Positions 32,175 to 40,865 are shown, numbered from the stretch's first letter. The stretch: 44,077 nt of DNA from a virus (IMGVR_UViG_3300046538_000292:1-44077), one strand, 5' to 3'. The notes: generated by a model from the letters alone, not told the origin. Made by a program: numbers and translations.

Positions 32175-32219
32175 CAAAAGTCGAATTCAGAGGGCAAAAC
32201 TTATGTTACACCAAAAAAG
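32175..32219 (-). promoter_or_regulatory. Late promoter 5 (tail-lysis operon)
   Basis: Minus strand TTTTTTGGTGTAAC, 22 bp, then GACTTTTG (32175-32182), one base from TAnnTTTG. The GTAAC core is at 32205-32209 and overlaps the stop of the 187-aa gene. Confidence 0.8.
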
Positions 32220-32764
32220 CCGTAATTTAATTTGTTGTTATTTTGGAAGAGCGACAGCACTCCATTATTTGTATATCGGTAATACAAGATTCTCATTTGG
32301 TTCTGCGAATATCCGTACTCATAAAGATCATACATATCGCAGAACTCATTGATTGCTTTCTTAATTTTGCTTTTGTAGATATTGCCTTTACAATATCCTT
32401 TCACGAAGAAGCAAAAATAAGTTCTGAAGTATGAATCAATGAACTTATAGAAACACTCCAGATCTTCAAATGATAAATCAACCGAGAACTCTGCAGAGTT
32501 ATAAAAATTTATTATTTCGGTTGAAAATACTTTTTTCTTTCCTTCAGCATTCGCATAGATCGTTAAGCAAAATTCTCTTATTTCCTTATCGCCTTTCATC
32601 CGGGCATACAAAAACTGACCGAGAACACTTTTCGGTTCTATTAGAATCTGTTTATATTCGCCACCATCTTTTAGCAGCGAAATACCATCACATTCCCTAA
32701 GAATGAAGGGTATTAAATAGCCCGGAAGTTCAATAGGGCGAAGCCTAACCATTCTATAAAACAT
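32201..32764 (-). CDS. Hypothetical protein, second gene of the repressor-type operon
   Basis: This 187-aa protein is rich in Tyr, Phe and Lys. The first half has strands and the second half is helical with a basic KGNIYKSKIKKAINEF segment. No family is recognised. It overlaps the upstream gene by 11 nt, so translation is coupled. Its last codons contain late promoter 5. Its expression is probably early, because the operon promoter matches the early promoter at 42.1 kb. A regulatory role, including late activation, is possible. Confidence 0.6.
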   Translation of the reverse strand: MFYRMVRLRPIELPGYLIPFILRECDGISLLKDGGEYKQILIEPKSVLGQFLYARMKGDKEIREFCLTIYANAEGKKKVFSTEIINFYNSAEFSVDLSFEDLECFYKFIDSYFRTYFCFFVKGYCKGNIYKSKIKKAINEFCDMYDLYEYGYSQNQMRILYYRYTNNGVLSLFQNNNKLNYGFFGVT

Positions 32765-33152
32765 CTAATGTGCTCAATGAAAATTTAATTTGTGTACGAT
32801 CTGAAGACGAATTGAGATCCGGAACCATTTTAAGATTGTTGAAATAGTCATTTCGATACAGAACGATTTTCCTTCCGTTATCAGCTACAGCTACGACAGC
32901 TTTTGTTTTATTCAGTACTGCGATATCTTCTGATTCAGTTTGACCAGGTTCGGAATAAACGATCTCATTTAAATAATAAAATCCGGAGATGCTATTCTTC
33001 CGGTCCCAAGTGTAGAAACACGTTCCAGGAGTAAAATATTTGGGTTCTAAATTTTGGGCTTTAAATATAATTTCTTCATCCTGAATCCCATCATATAATT
33101 CTGATGCCGGAACAAGATATAACTTACTGATATATAATCTCTCAGACTTCAT
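32754..33152 (-). CDS. Hypothetical protein, first gene of the repressor-type operon
   Basis: This 132-aa, strand-rich protein has no recognised domain. The ATG at 33152 lies 15 bp after a perfect -7 box (TATCTTTG). The upstream operator matches the one in front of the early operon, so it should be silent in the lysogen. The function is not evident from the sequence. Confidence 0.6.
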   Translation of the reverse strand: MKSERLYISKLYLVPASELYDGIQDEEIIFKAQNLEPKYFTPGTCFYTWDRKNSISGFYYLNEIVYSEPGQTESEDIAVLNKTKAVVAVADNGRKIVLYRNDYFNNLKMVPDLNSSSDRTQIKFSLSTLDVL

Positions 33153-33166
33153 TTATTAGTTTTCAG

Positions 33167-33196
33167 CAAAGATACTATTTATATCATTTGGTATAA
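33167..33196 (-). promoter_or_regulatory. Repressor-type promoter/operator, copy 2
   Basis: The minus-strand -7 box TATCTTTG (33167-33174), 7 bp, then an operator dyad (33182-33193, plus strand TATCATTTGGTA) and a TTA in the -33 place. The layout and about 24 of 32 bases are the same as at 42086-42117. Confidence 0.7.
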
Positions 33197-33243
33197 TAAA
33201 TAACTATTAAAAAAGCTTAAATCGGGATATTTTTTTGTAAGTC

Positions 33244-33446
33244 TGTAATATTGTAATAAGTAATTGATTAACAGTTAATTCGACTTTTGAAATAGTTGTA
33301 ATACCCCATTTTTGGGTTTGTAAGGATTTTGTAATACTCCTTTCTATTACATTTATTTTGTAATACTTTAAAATTTATTACAAAAAGTAAAACATACTGT
33401 AAGGCTTACAAATTCGAGGTTTTTGGTTCTTAATTACAATATTACA
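33244..33446. repeat. TGTAATA iteron cluster, candidate replication origin
   Basis: Eight exact TGTAATA copies lie in 203 bp: forward at 33244, 33252, 33297, 33330 and 33359, and reverse at 33345, 33376 and 33440. Degenerate copies (TGTAAG and AATTACA) lie between. Two more exact copies (36008 and 36046) lie on the far side of the AbiL-like cargo. Clustered AT-rich iterons next to a primase-helicase operon suggest an origin of replication. A regulator-binding array is the alternative. Confidence 0.6.
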
Positions 33447-33464
33447 AAATTTAAACTATTTTTA

Positions 33465-33530
33465 GGGGGTGAAAGGGGTAGAGGGAAACGGCAGCCGGCG
33501 CCTTCCTAGCGTGAAGCTTCGACCGATGAC
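33465..33530. other. GC-rich, purine-biased noncoding island
   Basis: The region 33153-33603 has no gene. After the iterons it holds a G-run stretch (GGGGGTGAAAGGGG) followed by a GC-rich part with GCCGGCGCC. Composition is unlike anything nearby. It may be part of an origin, a packaging site or a scar of cargo insertion. I cannot decide between these. Confidence 0.35.
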
Positions 33531-33554
33531 AATTGAAATCCCTGAGAATCGCAC

Positions 33555-33585
33555 AAAAAATCCCACCAATATAATTGGCGGGATT
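33555..33585 (-). terminator. Terminator of the AbiL-like pair
   Basis: On the minus strand AATCCCGCCAAT (33574-33585) pairs with ATTGGTGGGATT (33559-33570), with one G-T pair and a 3-nt loop, followed by a T-run. It begins 18 bp after the RloB stop. Confidence 0.85.
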
Positions 33586-33603
33586 CTCATTTTTAGAAAG
33601 TAA

Positions 33604-34296
33604 CTAGCTGATTTTGCAGTAATGACGTAATAATTCAACTAATAAATAAACTTTAGTAACCGGACATGATCCACTGGGTGGGTTACCAGATGCCGTATGA
33701 TGATTATCTAAATTTTTAGCCCAATTAATTGCTCTTACAACATCACCTTTTTCATTTAAAAATTTGATAACTTTTGGATCATTTTTTTGATATCTAAAAC
33801 CAAGCCTTCGTGATAGAATTTTTATGTAATCATCTCTATGAATAGCTGTTTGCAAATTATCAAAATGCAAAACATACCATAGCTCAAATGATTGATTTGA
33901 ATAAGCGCATTTTATTTCTTCTGCAGTAGCTGCATTTATTGCATTATCGAAATTTGCAGGTGGAAAGTCGTCCTTATCGAAAACAGCCCAAATTTCATTA
34001 AAGTTTGGTAATATTGGATCATTGATTCTTTCATTTTTTAATTCAGTAGCTCTATTAACTATATTCATTGTATTATCACCTTCTCCTACAACATGAATTG
34101 TTTTCACTAAATGTCTAGGTAATAAATTCTTATAGTAATCGAAATATAGAGGTTCAGTCTTTTCGCCCTCACATACAATAAGAAAATACTGCAATTCTTG
34201 ACGAGAGTCTACTTCCACTGGTTTAGTTACCGAAGATGCTTTTAGTTCTGCAACTAAATCAGCAAATGATAATTCACTATTCTTTTTCTTCGCCAT
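33604..34296 (-). CDS. RloB-like protein (AbiLii-type)
   Basis: This is a 230-aa protein. The RloB domain covers most of it: QYFLIVCEGEKTEPLYFDYY with the toprim-type Glu (about 31-50), EIWAVFDKDDFP with the Asp pair (about 106-117) and SNQSFELWYVLHF (about 134-146). The toprim-like fold is shared with nucleases, and the partner AAA ATPase gene overlaps its start by 20 nt. The pair corresponds to AbiLi/AbiLii, an abortive infection system in which the ATPase and RloB act together. A basic N-terminus precedes the domain. Activity has not been shown here. Confidence 0.8.
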   Translation of the reverse strand: MAKKKNSELSFADLVAELKASSVTKPVEVDSRQELQYFLIVCEGEKTEPLYFDYYKNLLPRHLVKTIHVVGEGDNTMNIVNRATELKNERINDPILPNFNEIWAVFDKDDFPPANFDNAINAATAEEIKCAYSNQSFELWYVLHFDNLQTAIHRDDYIKILSRRLGFRYQKNDPKVIKFLNEKGDVVRAINWAKNLDNHHTASGNPPSGSCPVTKVYLLVELLRHYCKIS

Positions 34297-35554
34297 TGCT
34301 AAAAACGCTTTCTAAATCATCAATAAAAGGAATTCCGCCATATTTGCCATCTAAATAATTTTTGTCAAATGGTGTCTCTTTTCTTGGCTTGAACTCGGCC
34401 AAGGTAGTAACATTTGTAGCGCCAAAAATATCTTTATCTACAAAATATATTTGATCTCTTCGCAAAATATCTCTACTAATTAATGAAGTATCATGACTAG
34501 CAACAATTAATTGAGCTTTAGTTTTGATTTTATCAGAATTAAACAATTTTATAATAGCTTTTGATAATAACGAATGTAATCTTGCATCAAATTCATCAAT
34601 AATTATCGGTCTTCCTTCTTTAATGGCTACTATTAAGAGACCTACAAGTCTAAAATATTTTTTTGTTCCTTCCGATTCTGCACTCATAAAAGAAAAGTTT
34701 TCAATGCCACTTTTCTTATCATTATCATAAACATCATGAGCTGATAATATTGCTACAGGTTTCCTTTTTTCAAATTGTATTTTGAATCTTTCCCTCATCT
34801 CTTCAGGAATTTTATCCTTAATTTCATCAAAGGTTATCGGAGCATCAAGAATATCAACATGGTTTATTCCTAGGTCTGCTTTTTTAATGAACGCCTGAAT
34901 AATTTCAACATACTTATTGTCCTTCATCAAATCGATTGTCATATCACGATAATCCCCGTCATTGATACCATGCACATTAAATATTTTACCAATATATTGA
35001 TCAATCTTTTGTGCTTTCGAAACGTTCCATTGCGATGCTACGGAAAGAAATAAAGCGTTTTTACGTGTCCTTTTTTGTAATCCTTCTGCATCCTCAAAAT
35101 ATTTATTATCAATTTTAATCTCTTGATTTATTCTTATAAATAACAACTTTTCAGTTGTAGAACCTTCAAATAGCCACTCTTTATGAACTTTATTAGTATC
35201 AGTCTCAAAACCATATCTAAAGGTAGTAGTACCAACAATAAAAGTTAATTCAAATAGTGATGGTTTTTTTGCAGTTTGCTTAGATAATTTGAATGATTGG
35301 AGATCCATTCTATCATCAACAGCCCTTTTCAAAGTGGATTCAAGTATAAATTCTTGAAAAAAATTGAAAGCGTCTAAAATCTTTGATTTTCCGCTAGCAT
35401 TAGGACCATAGAGCAATATTGTTTTTAAAATTTGTCTCGAACCATTTTCAATTACATTACTTTCCCTATGTTCTGTCAGAGAAGTAGCGTTAAAATTTAG
35501 GATTATAGGATCTTTTATAGATTTGTAATTTCCTACTTTAAAAGATATTATCAT
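34277..35554 (-). CDS. AAA ATPase of the AbiL-like system (AbiLi-type)
   Basis: This 425-aa protein is of the AAA15/AAA21 ABC-like group: the N-terminus MIISFKVGNYKSIKD, Walker A GPNASGKS at 50-57, a signature-type ESEGTKKYF region, Walker B PIIIDEFDARLH, and an ASHD switch His. Such OLD-like ATPases act with RloB in abortive infection. I start at the ATG at 35554, where the family pattern begins. Two upstream starts exist, the first of them a TTG that lies inside the -7 box. The cassette has its own promoter and terminator and lies in the noncoding region between the replication and tail modules. Confidence 0.82.
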   Translation of the reverse strand: MIISFKVGNYKSIKDPIILNFNATSLTEHRESNVIENGSRQILKTILLYGPNASGKSKILDAFNFFQEFILESTLKRAVDDRMDLQSFKLSKQTAKKPSLFELTFIVGTTTFRYGFETDTNKVHKEWLFEGSTTEKLLFIRINQEIKIDNKYFEDAEGLQKRTRKNALFLSVASQWNVSKAQKIDQYIGKIFNVHGINDGDYRDMTIDLMKDNKYVEIIQAFIKKADLGINHVDILDAPITFDEIKDKIPEEMRERFKIQFEKRKPVAILSAHDVYDNDKKSGIENFSFMSAESEGTKKYFRLVGLLIVAIKEGRPIIIDEFDARLHSLLSKAIIKLFNSDKIKTKAQLIVASHDTSLISRDILRRDQIYFVDKDIFGATNVTTLAEFKPRKETPFDKNYLDGKYGGIPFIDDLESVFSNGEEKE

Positions 35555-35593
35555 ACTTATGTAGATTATCCGCATACTTACGGAATTATCATA

Positions 35594-35601
35594 CAAAAGT
35601 A
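35594..35601 (-). promoter_or_regulatory. -7 box of the AbiL-like cassette
   Basis: Minus strand TACTTTTG, a perfect TAnnTTTG, 39 bp before the ATG at 35554. The -33 element is not a clear TTTG. CGCATAA repeats upstream (35614 and 35633) could be operator parts. Confidence 0.6.
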
Positions 35602-36079
35602 CAACTAAATTAACGCATAAAAAACATTTTCCCGCATAACGGCAAATCTTTTATAATTAAAATTAAAAAATTTCAGTAATATTAATACTAAATTTTCTTA
35701 CTGAAGCTTGATGATTAATCATTATTTCTTACTTAAGAATTAAACTTGTTACTTTTAAATATAACCTTAACATAAACTAAAAAAGCTTTGTCTAACTTAC
35801 TAGATCAAACTATTCTTTATTTATTCACTATTACCAGTTAAGAGAACCATATCGTATATAGAGTTTTTTGCAACATACAAACTTCTGTAACCATTTTACT
35901 AGTAGTATAGATGCCATTCATTTGTTCTTCAATACCTATAAGTATAGTTTAAAAGCGGTAAAATGACATACTGTAGTCGTTATATTGTTCATACTAATCA
36001 TCTTTTTTGTAATAGTGCGATATTTTTTTTTGATAACTCCTATTTTATTACAGCTTTACAACTTTACAGAAGTAGAACT
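35602..36079. other. AT-rich noncoding region with iterons
   Basis: This 478-bp stretch holds no gene. It contains an 8-bp perfect inverted repeat (35672-35679 and 35698-35705) with a T-run on the minus strand, which is a possible terminator for the replication operon. Two TGTAATA iterons (36008 and 36046) lie beside an ACTCC...ATTACA segment that repeats one in the 33.3-kb iteron cluster. Otherwise I see nothing in it. Confidence 0.45.
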
Positions 36080-36424
36080 TCATTTTTTTATAACTTCCAT
36101 TTCGTTGATGAACACATAATTGTCTTTTGGAGGTGCTAGAACCTCAATTCTTCCGTCCATCTTTTCAAAATCTTCTAAGTCGTTAAAACTATCAGGTACC
36201 ATTTTGAAAAGATTAAAAGCCTGCATTTCGTTAAGCTTTTCACCTTCATACAAGTATCCGAGCTTCCTTGCTCCACGATAGAAAACCACAACCACTTCAC
36301 CCGATTTTATCATTCGGATTCCAACCACATCAAGGTTTATGAGTGAACAGTTAAAACTTAGATATCCGTGGGCTTTTCTGATATCAGATTTATACGGTGC
36401 CCATTGTGCATATTTTGACCTCAT
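36080..36424 (-). CDS. Hypothetical protein of the replication operon
   Basis: This 114-aa, strand-rich basic protein has no recognised domain. Its start shares a base with the stop of the primase-helicase gene, so it is made in fixed ratio with it. Residues about 20-70 have alternating strands (YLSFNCSLINLDVVGIRMIK then VVVVFYRGARKLGYLY) that might bind nucleic acid. It closes the replication operon. Confidence 0.65.
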   Translation of the reverse strand: MRSKYAQWAPYKSDIRKAHGYLSFNCSLINLDVVGIRMIKSGEVVVVFYRGARKLGYLYEGEKLNEMQAFNLFKMVPDSFNDLEDFEKMDGRIEVLAPPKDNYVFINEMEVIKK

Positions 36425-39400
36425 TACTCCACATCAAAAGGGTTATCACTATTATTTTTTTTATTAATCTCTGTTGCTTCCCCCACTCCAAATGGACCAA
36501 AGTTTTCAGTAGAGATATGAAGCATTTCCGTTGCTACTCCATTATAAGATCTCACAATTCGACCGTCAGAAGTATTCAGTTTATCAATTCTATTCAAGAA
36601 CCAGCCTTTTAGTTCGCAAAACTGCTTCACTTTATATTTAAATGCCGTTGAAGAAGTGTTTTTCACTGAAGGATTGTATGCTATAAGAGAATTGTAAGCT
36701 TCTTTCTTATCAAAATCAACATTGAGACGCATTTCAGTAAAATATTCTTCAGCCCATTCCAAGAATACTTTCCCGATTTCGCTCATTAGATTTCGCTTCT
36801 TAATATTTCCTTGAGGCGCTCCGATCTTTTCCGGGAAAGCAAGGTGCAGCTGGAGGCATTGCATGCAGTAGTTGAAAAAAAGATTCCACTGCTCATCATC
36901 CCACTCGGTAAAGAACATTTTTTTGAAATCATCTTTTGGTTCCCTTTTTTCCCAATGTTCACTGGTCCCGTGGTACCAATCTGAAAAAGCTACAAACAAT
37001 AATCTCTCTACAGTTGACGGATCTAAACCTATCGGGGCATAATTTGTGGTGATACAAAACTTTGGCGACTCGTGAAAAGGAATTAAAAAAGGAGTTTGAT
37101 TTTTTGGATTGACATTCAGATCTCCGGTGATATCAGTATACAATTGGTTAAATTGAAATTTTTTATCTGCATCATCAAAAAGTATGTAATCAGTTTGCTC
37201 AGTAACACCATCATAAAGAAATTCGTTTTCCAAAAGGTTTTTTTTACGCGCTCCCATATATTTGGAATTCATAAATAAACGGATTGCTTTGTTTGACATC
37301 AGCGACTTTCCTGTTCTACCGTGAGATTCACTGTCATCTACCACCTCGTTATCCATTACGTATAAACACGGAGACATTGAAGGGTTTTTGTACCGGTGCA
37401 AAGCATAGCCTAAAGCCCAACTCTTATTTAAAAAATGCAGTTCCTGTTCGTAAACCTGATCGTCATCTAAGCCGCCATCAGAACCTTCAGTTTTATATTT
37501 ATCGAGAATAAAGTTATTTTCCGATAAATAATCCTGAATTTTATGAGCCGGTAAATGTTTTACTTCTTCCTTCCAGTGTACCCGGCTTCCATTAATCATA
37601 TAATTCATGAAGTCACAATCTTTCCGGAGAATGGTTAGATCCCAGTTCCCGTTCTCATCTTTTTTCACTTCGAAAAAAGGTTTTCCTTTTTGCAACTTAC
37701 CGTCACTGTCAATATGATTTCCTAAAGGTTTTATAGTGCGGGTATTAAGAGTATATCGAGTCTGCTTCTTTACAAGCTGATTCAGAATATCTTTTTCCAT
37801 TACATAGCGGCTGTATCCTTTCGTGATTTCTTCAATTCCATTTGCAGAAACTTTCCAAATGAATTTATCAAAGAAAAAATACTGGCTTTTTGCGGTGTAA
37901 TCTGTAAAATCAAAATCTTTAACCTCAAGATTAACAAGTTTTTTATCCGAGACAGCCTCAGAACCGATCAGCATATTCAGTAAATCATCCGGGAAATATT
38001 TCAATCCTTTTTCACGTTGCTTTTCGTCGAGGAAACTATTGAAGAAATCTTTAATCTCTTGAGCAGAAACCTCCTTTAAAATATGTTTATCCTGTTTTAC
38101 GAAGTAGTAACCATCTTTATGGTTTTCATCCTTAATTCGGTAGAATCCATTCAGCTTTAAAAAATTGAATGCATTCTTATAATTTACCTTGTAGTCAGTT
38201 GTATTACGGCTTTTGTTATAACTTGTTGTCCAGAATTTCCCTGGTCTTGCAAGTTCCAGGAATCGTTCAACTTTTTTCTTTAGATCTAACTGTGATTTAT
38301 CATCATAGCTGCTATTAATTTTCATGAAATCAGTAAAGTCCTTCAGGGGATTTCCACGAAAATCTTTACGTTTTGTTATTTCTTCCGGAAGCCATGCCGT
38401 TTTTACGTCCATATGCTCTAAAGCAATTTTCTTTCCCGCCTCAATTCCGGTTGGATCTAGATCCGGAACATTAATAACTTCATGGGCATGCTTAAAAAGT
38501 AATCCTATTTCACTTTCTGAAATATCTGCAGTTTCAGAATTAAACCAAACTACAGCGTCAGCACCTCCTGTGGAAGCCATGTTTATTGAATCCCGATCTC
38601 CGGAACAAATAATAACTTTTCTAACCTTTTCTATAACCTTATCAACACCGATAGTATAACCATCATCATCTTTTACATCTTCCTCTTTCTCAGTTTTACT
38701 TTTTAAAATATCTAATCCGAAAATATGTTGCTTTGGTTTTTTACCGAGGTATGAGAATCTATATTTTTTGTCTGAAGCTTTGGGCTGGTAAATTTTCATC
38801 CATTCTTTCGAAGGATCTGCCGGTTCAACGACTACATCTTTTTCTTTGCCTTTGATTGATAGCTTAGGCTTCCTTTTGTCAGAAATAATAAAAGCTAAAA
38901 CCGGATAGGTTTCTGAGCTGGTGACAGTCCAGACATCGCAGAACTCTTTTTGCGTATTCTCAGATTTCTTCAACCAAGAATAAGACTGCAGAGAATACAA
39001 ACTATATTTTTTGCAAAGTTCCGGAGTAACCAATGGCCCCAAAATCTCCAGTTCATATTCAGTAAAATCTTTAATGGTGTATGCAAAGCCATCATCATTA
39101 AGGTCAGCACCGGTATATTCATGATACTTGCAAGATGAGATATTCTTTACTGCAGTTTTGTTTTTATCAATAATTCCAAGCTGCTCACCCAGATCAAGCA
39201 GTGATTCGAAATAGGTCTTCCCGGTGAAATGTGAATAAATATGAATACCGTGTTTTGATTTCGAAAAGAAACCACCACTATCACCCCAATCACGAATAAA
39301 ATAAACGCCCCCATTTCTCGAAGCATTGGCACTTTCGGTACCTTCTTTTCTGATTTTAAAATGTTTGTTAATATTAGCTTCCGGAAGAAACCTTTCGATT

Positions 39401-39462
39401 AAATCCCAGCCACCGTTCGTAGCTTCAAATATCTGTTCCTGGTTAATTGGAAATGATGACAT
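36424..39462 (-). CDS. Phage primase-helicase (Toprim plus SF3/D5-type ATPase)
   Basis: This is a 1012-aa protein. Residues about 1-100 resemble a primase N-terminal binding region. A Toprim-like domain follows near 280-380 (KVIICSGDRDSINM and NVPDLDPTGIEAGKK, with the conserved acidic residues). The C-terminal third is an SF3/D5-like helicase: Walker A HGRTGKS, a Walker B-type YILFDDADK, sensor FCITTNYAP, and STVERLLFVAFSDW with the arginine finger. Together it makes primers and unwinds DNA for phage replication. It is the core gene of the operon that ends at 36080 and lies just upstream of the candidate origin. Confidence 0.85.
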   Translation of the reverse strand: MSSFPINQEQIFEATNGGWDLIERFLPEANINKHFKIRKEGTESANASRNGGVYFIRDWGDSGGFFSKSKHGIHIYSHFTGKTYFESLLDLGEQLGIIDKNKTAVKNISSCKYHEYTGADLNDDGFAYTIKDFTEYELEILGPLVTPELCKKYSLYSLQSYSWLKKSENTQKEFCDVWTVTSSETYPVLAFIISDKRKPKLSIKGKEKDVVVEPADPSKEWMKIYQPKASDKKYRFSYLGKKPKQHIFGLDILKSKTEKEEDVKDDDGYTIGVDKVIEKVRKVIICSGDRDSINMASTGGADAVVWFNSETADISESEIGLLFKHAHEVINVPDLDPTGIEAGKKIALEHMDVKTAWLPEEITKRKDFRGNPLKDFTDFMKINSSYDDKSQLDLKKKVERFLELARPGKFWTTSYNKSRNTTDYKVNYKNAFNFLKLNGFYRIKDENHKDGYYFVKQDKHILKEVSAQEIKDFFNSFLDEKQREKGLKYFPDDLLNMLIGSEAVSDKKLVNLEVKDFDFTDYTAKSQYFFFDKFIWKVSANGIEEITKGYSRYVMEKDILNQLVKKQTRYTLNTRTIKPLGNHIDSDGKLQKGKPFFEVKKDENGNWDLTILRKDCDFMNYMINGSRVHWKEEVKHLPAHKIQDYLSENNFILDKYKTEGSDGGLDDDQVYEQELHFLNKSWALGYALHRYKNPSMSPCLYVMDNEVVDDSESHGRTGKSLMSNKAIRLFMNSKYMGARKKNLLENEFLYDGVTEQTDYILFDDADKKFQFNQLYTDITGDLNVNPKNQTPFLIPFHESPKFCITTNYAPIGLDPSTVERLLFVAFSDWYHGTSEHWEKREPKDDFKKMFFTEWDDEQWNLFFNYCMQCLQLHLAFPEKIGAPQGNIKKRNLMSEIGKVFLEWAEEYFTEMRLNVDFDKKEAYNSLIAYNPSVKNTSSTAFKYKVKQFCELKGWFLNRIDKLNTSDGRIVRSYNGVATEMLHISTENFGPFGVGEATEINKKNNSDNPFDVE

Positions 39463-39489
39463 GCGTAACTCTAGTTATTAGTTATTTTT

Positions 39490-39774
39490 TTAATCTAAAT
39501 CTGCGGAAGTAATTCCGTCAAAAGCGTTGAGATAAATACCTAAAGTCAGCACCAATGGGTGACTTTCAACATTACCGCTTTGTAGTTCTTTGAATGATAA
39601 ATTTTTGAAGTCATCAAATGACTTACCCGGATTAGAATTTTTAAAAGACTTAAAATCTTCTATGATGTTTGCCTTCCAGTTCTCCAACCTTTCTTTGTAA
39701 AATTCAGTTTCAGATTCCTGAGCATAAAACTCCTGAGTCTGCTGTTTTATTTTTTCTATTGCTTGATCTGTCAT
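39490..39774 (-). CDS. Hypothetical helical protein of the replication module
   Basis: This 94-aa, Glu/Lys/Gln-rich protein has coiled-coil tendency over residues 1-60 and no recognised family. It lies 27 bp above the primase-helicase gene on the same strand and is probably transcribed with it. An accessory role in replication is inferred from position only. Confidence 0.6.
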   Translation of the reverse strand: MTDQAIEKIKQQTQEFYAQESETEFYKERLENWKANIIEDFKSFKNSNPGKSFDDFKNLSFKELQSGNVESHPLVLTLGIYLNAFDGITSADLD

Positions 39775-39832
39775 GATTCTATTTTACCAATGAGTTTTAA
39801 TAATTTTCTTAGAGCTGAAAAATAGTCTCAGC

Positions 39833-40141
39833 TTAGTTATCAGGCTTTGTGACTTCATATTCAGATTTAATTTCATAGATATAAAATGAAACGACATCGA
39901 CTCCAGAGATATGAACATCACAGCTTTTAAAACCCTTATACCAACTTGGGTTCTTAGGTGTACATCTTTTATTTTCTTGGTTTAAAAAATGAATGTGCTG
40001 CAGAACATTTTCTTTAAACAATGCAAGATCTTTCGCATCAATCAAAAGACGATCGTTCGATTGTAAAAATTCTAAAACTGCCTTCTCAAGCTTATTCTTA
40101 GCTTGATAACTCATACTGAATAATGTGAAGTATTTTTTCAT
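39833..40141 (-). CDS. Hypothetical early protein
   Basis: This 102-aa protein has a helical N-terminal half (NKLEKAVLEFLQSNDRLLIDAKDL) and a strand-rich C-terminal half. No domain is recognised. It belongs to the early operon between the zinc protein gene (12 bp upstream) and the 94-aa gene. Confidence 0.6.
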   Translation of the reverse strand: MKKYFTLFSMSYQAKNKLEKAVLEFLQSNDRLLIDAKDLALFKENVLQHIHFLNQENKRCTPKNPSWYKGFKSCDVHISGVDVVSFYIYEIKSEYEVTKPDN

Positions 40142-40153
40142 TTCATGGTAATT

Positions 40154-40432
40154 TTAGAGGAATTCAAACTCAACTACTTTACTTGTAGTGGCAGCACAAG
40201 CGCTACATAAATTTTTTCCAAACCAGTAGCATGGTTTTCCTGTCTTTTCAATGCATTTTCGGCAATCATAATCAGTACATCCACAACTCCTACAAGTTTG
40301 AGATTCCATTCTTTTGACATAATGCGCACTTTGAATTAAAGTGTCTATTTCTTTAAGTTCCAAAGGCGAGCAATTATTTAAAAATTGCTCAGGACTTAAA
40401 TCAATTGTGAGAATCTTACTAATATTTGGCAT
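40154..40432 (-). CDS. Cysteine-rich zinc-binding protein
   Basis: This is a 92-aa protein. Eight Cys lie between 47 and 79 (CRSCGCTDYDC at 47-57, then C60, C68, C76 and C79). The C-x2-C-x-C-T pattern and the C-Y-W and LCSACA parts recur in small phage zinc proteins. The arrangement can hold two metal ions. It overlaps the P-loop gene by 14 nt. Such proteins can bind nucleic acids, but its target is unknown. Confidence 0.7.
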   Translation of the reverse strand: MPNISKILTIDLSPEQFLNNCSPLELKEIDTLIQSAHYVKRMESQTCRSCGCTDYDCRKCIEKTGKPCYWFGKNLCSACAATTSKVVEFEFL

Positions 40433-40841
40433 CGTTAAAAATTTTTAGATAGTCAATCAAATCCTTATATGTACAGGTATTCGTATTAAACACTGCAAAC
40501 CTTCTAGTAAACCAACTTTCTTTAGGTAAATTTTTAAACTCTCCACTATATTCAATAATTAGCGTTGGGCTTATATAGAAAACTTCTTGCATTTGAGCGT
40601 TAACTTTAATATTCTCAGTGAATGGTAAAAATTCTTCCGGATGTGTATTTAGATTAAGATCTTCAAACCACAAAAATTTTGGACGAAAATCACCTAAAGT
40701 CCAAAGAAAATTATCTTCTGACAGTTTTAAACCCTTCCCATTAATTTTTTCAACATGCTTTATTCTTGGTTGAAGAAGAGTATTTATAAATACTGATTTC
40801 CCAGAAACTTCATTTCCGTGTATTATTAAATGTTTTTTCAT
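40419..40841 (-). CDS. Small P-loop ATPase, SF3 helicase-like
   Basis: This is a 140-aa protein. It has Walker A GNEVSGKS (9-16), an acidic FLWFEDLN strand (about 55-62) as Walker B, and a sensor-like region ending in WFTRRFAVFNT with an Arg pair. This is a stripped-down SF3/AAA-type core, similar in plan to small viral Rep helicase domains. It heads the replication operon. It could assist the large primase-helicase or load it at the origin. Function is inferred. Confidence 0.65.
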   Translation of the reverse strand: MKKHLIIHGNEVSGKSVFINTLLQPRIKHVEKINGKGLKLSEDNFLWTLGDFRPKFLWFEDLNLNTHPEEFLPFTENIKVNAQMQEVFYISPTLIIEYSGEFKNLPKESWFTRRFAVFNTNTCTYKDLIDYLKIFNDAKY

Positions 40842-40865
40842 TTTGATAATTTTTAATTTTAAAAG

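Noticed and set aside
35555-35596. Upstream TTG and ATG starts for the AbiL-type ATPase
   Set aside because: The TTG lies inside the -7 box, and the family pattern starts at the ATG at 35554.
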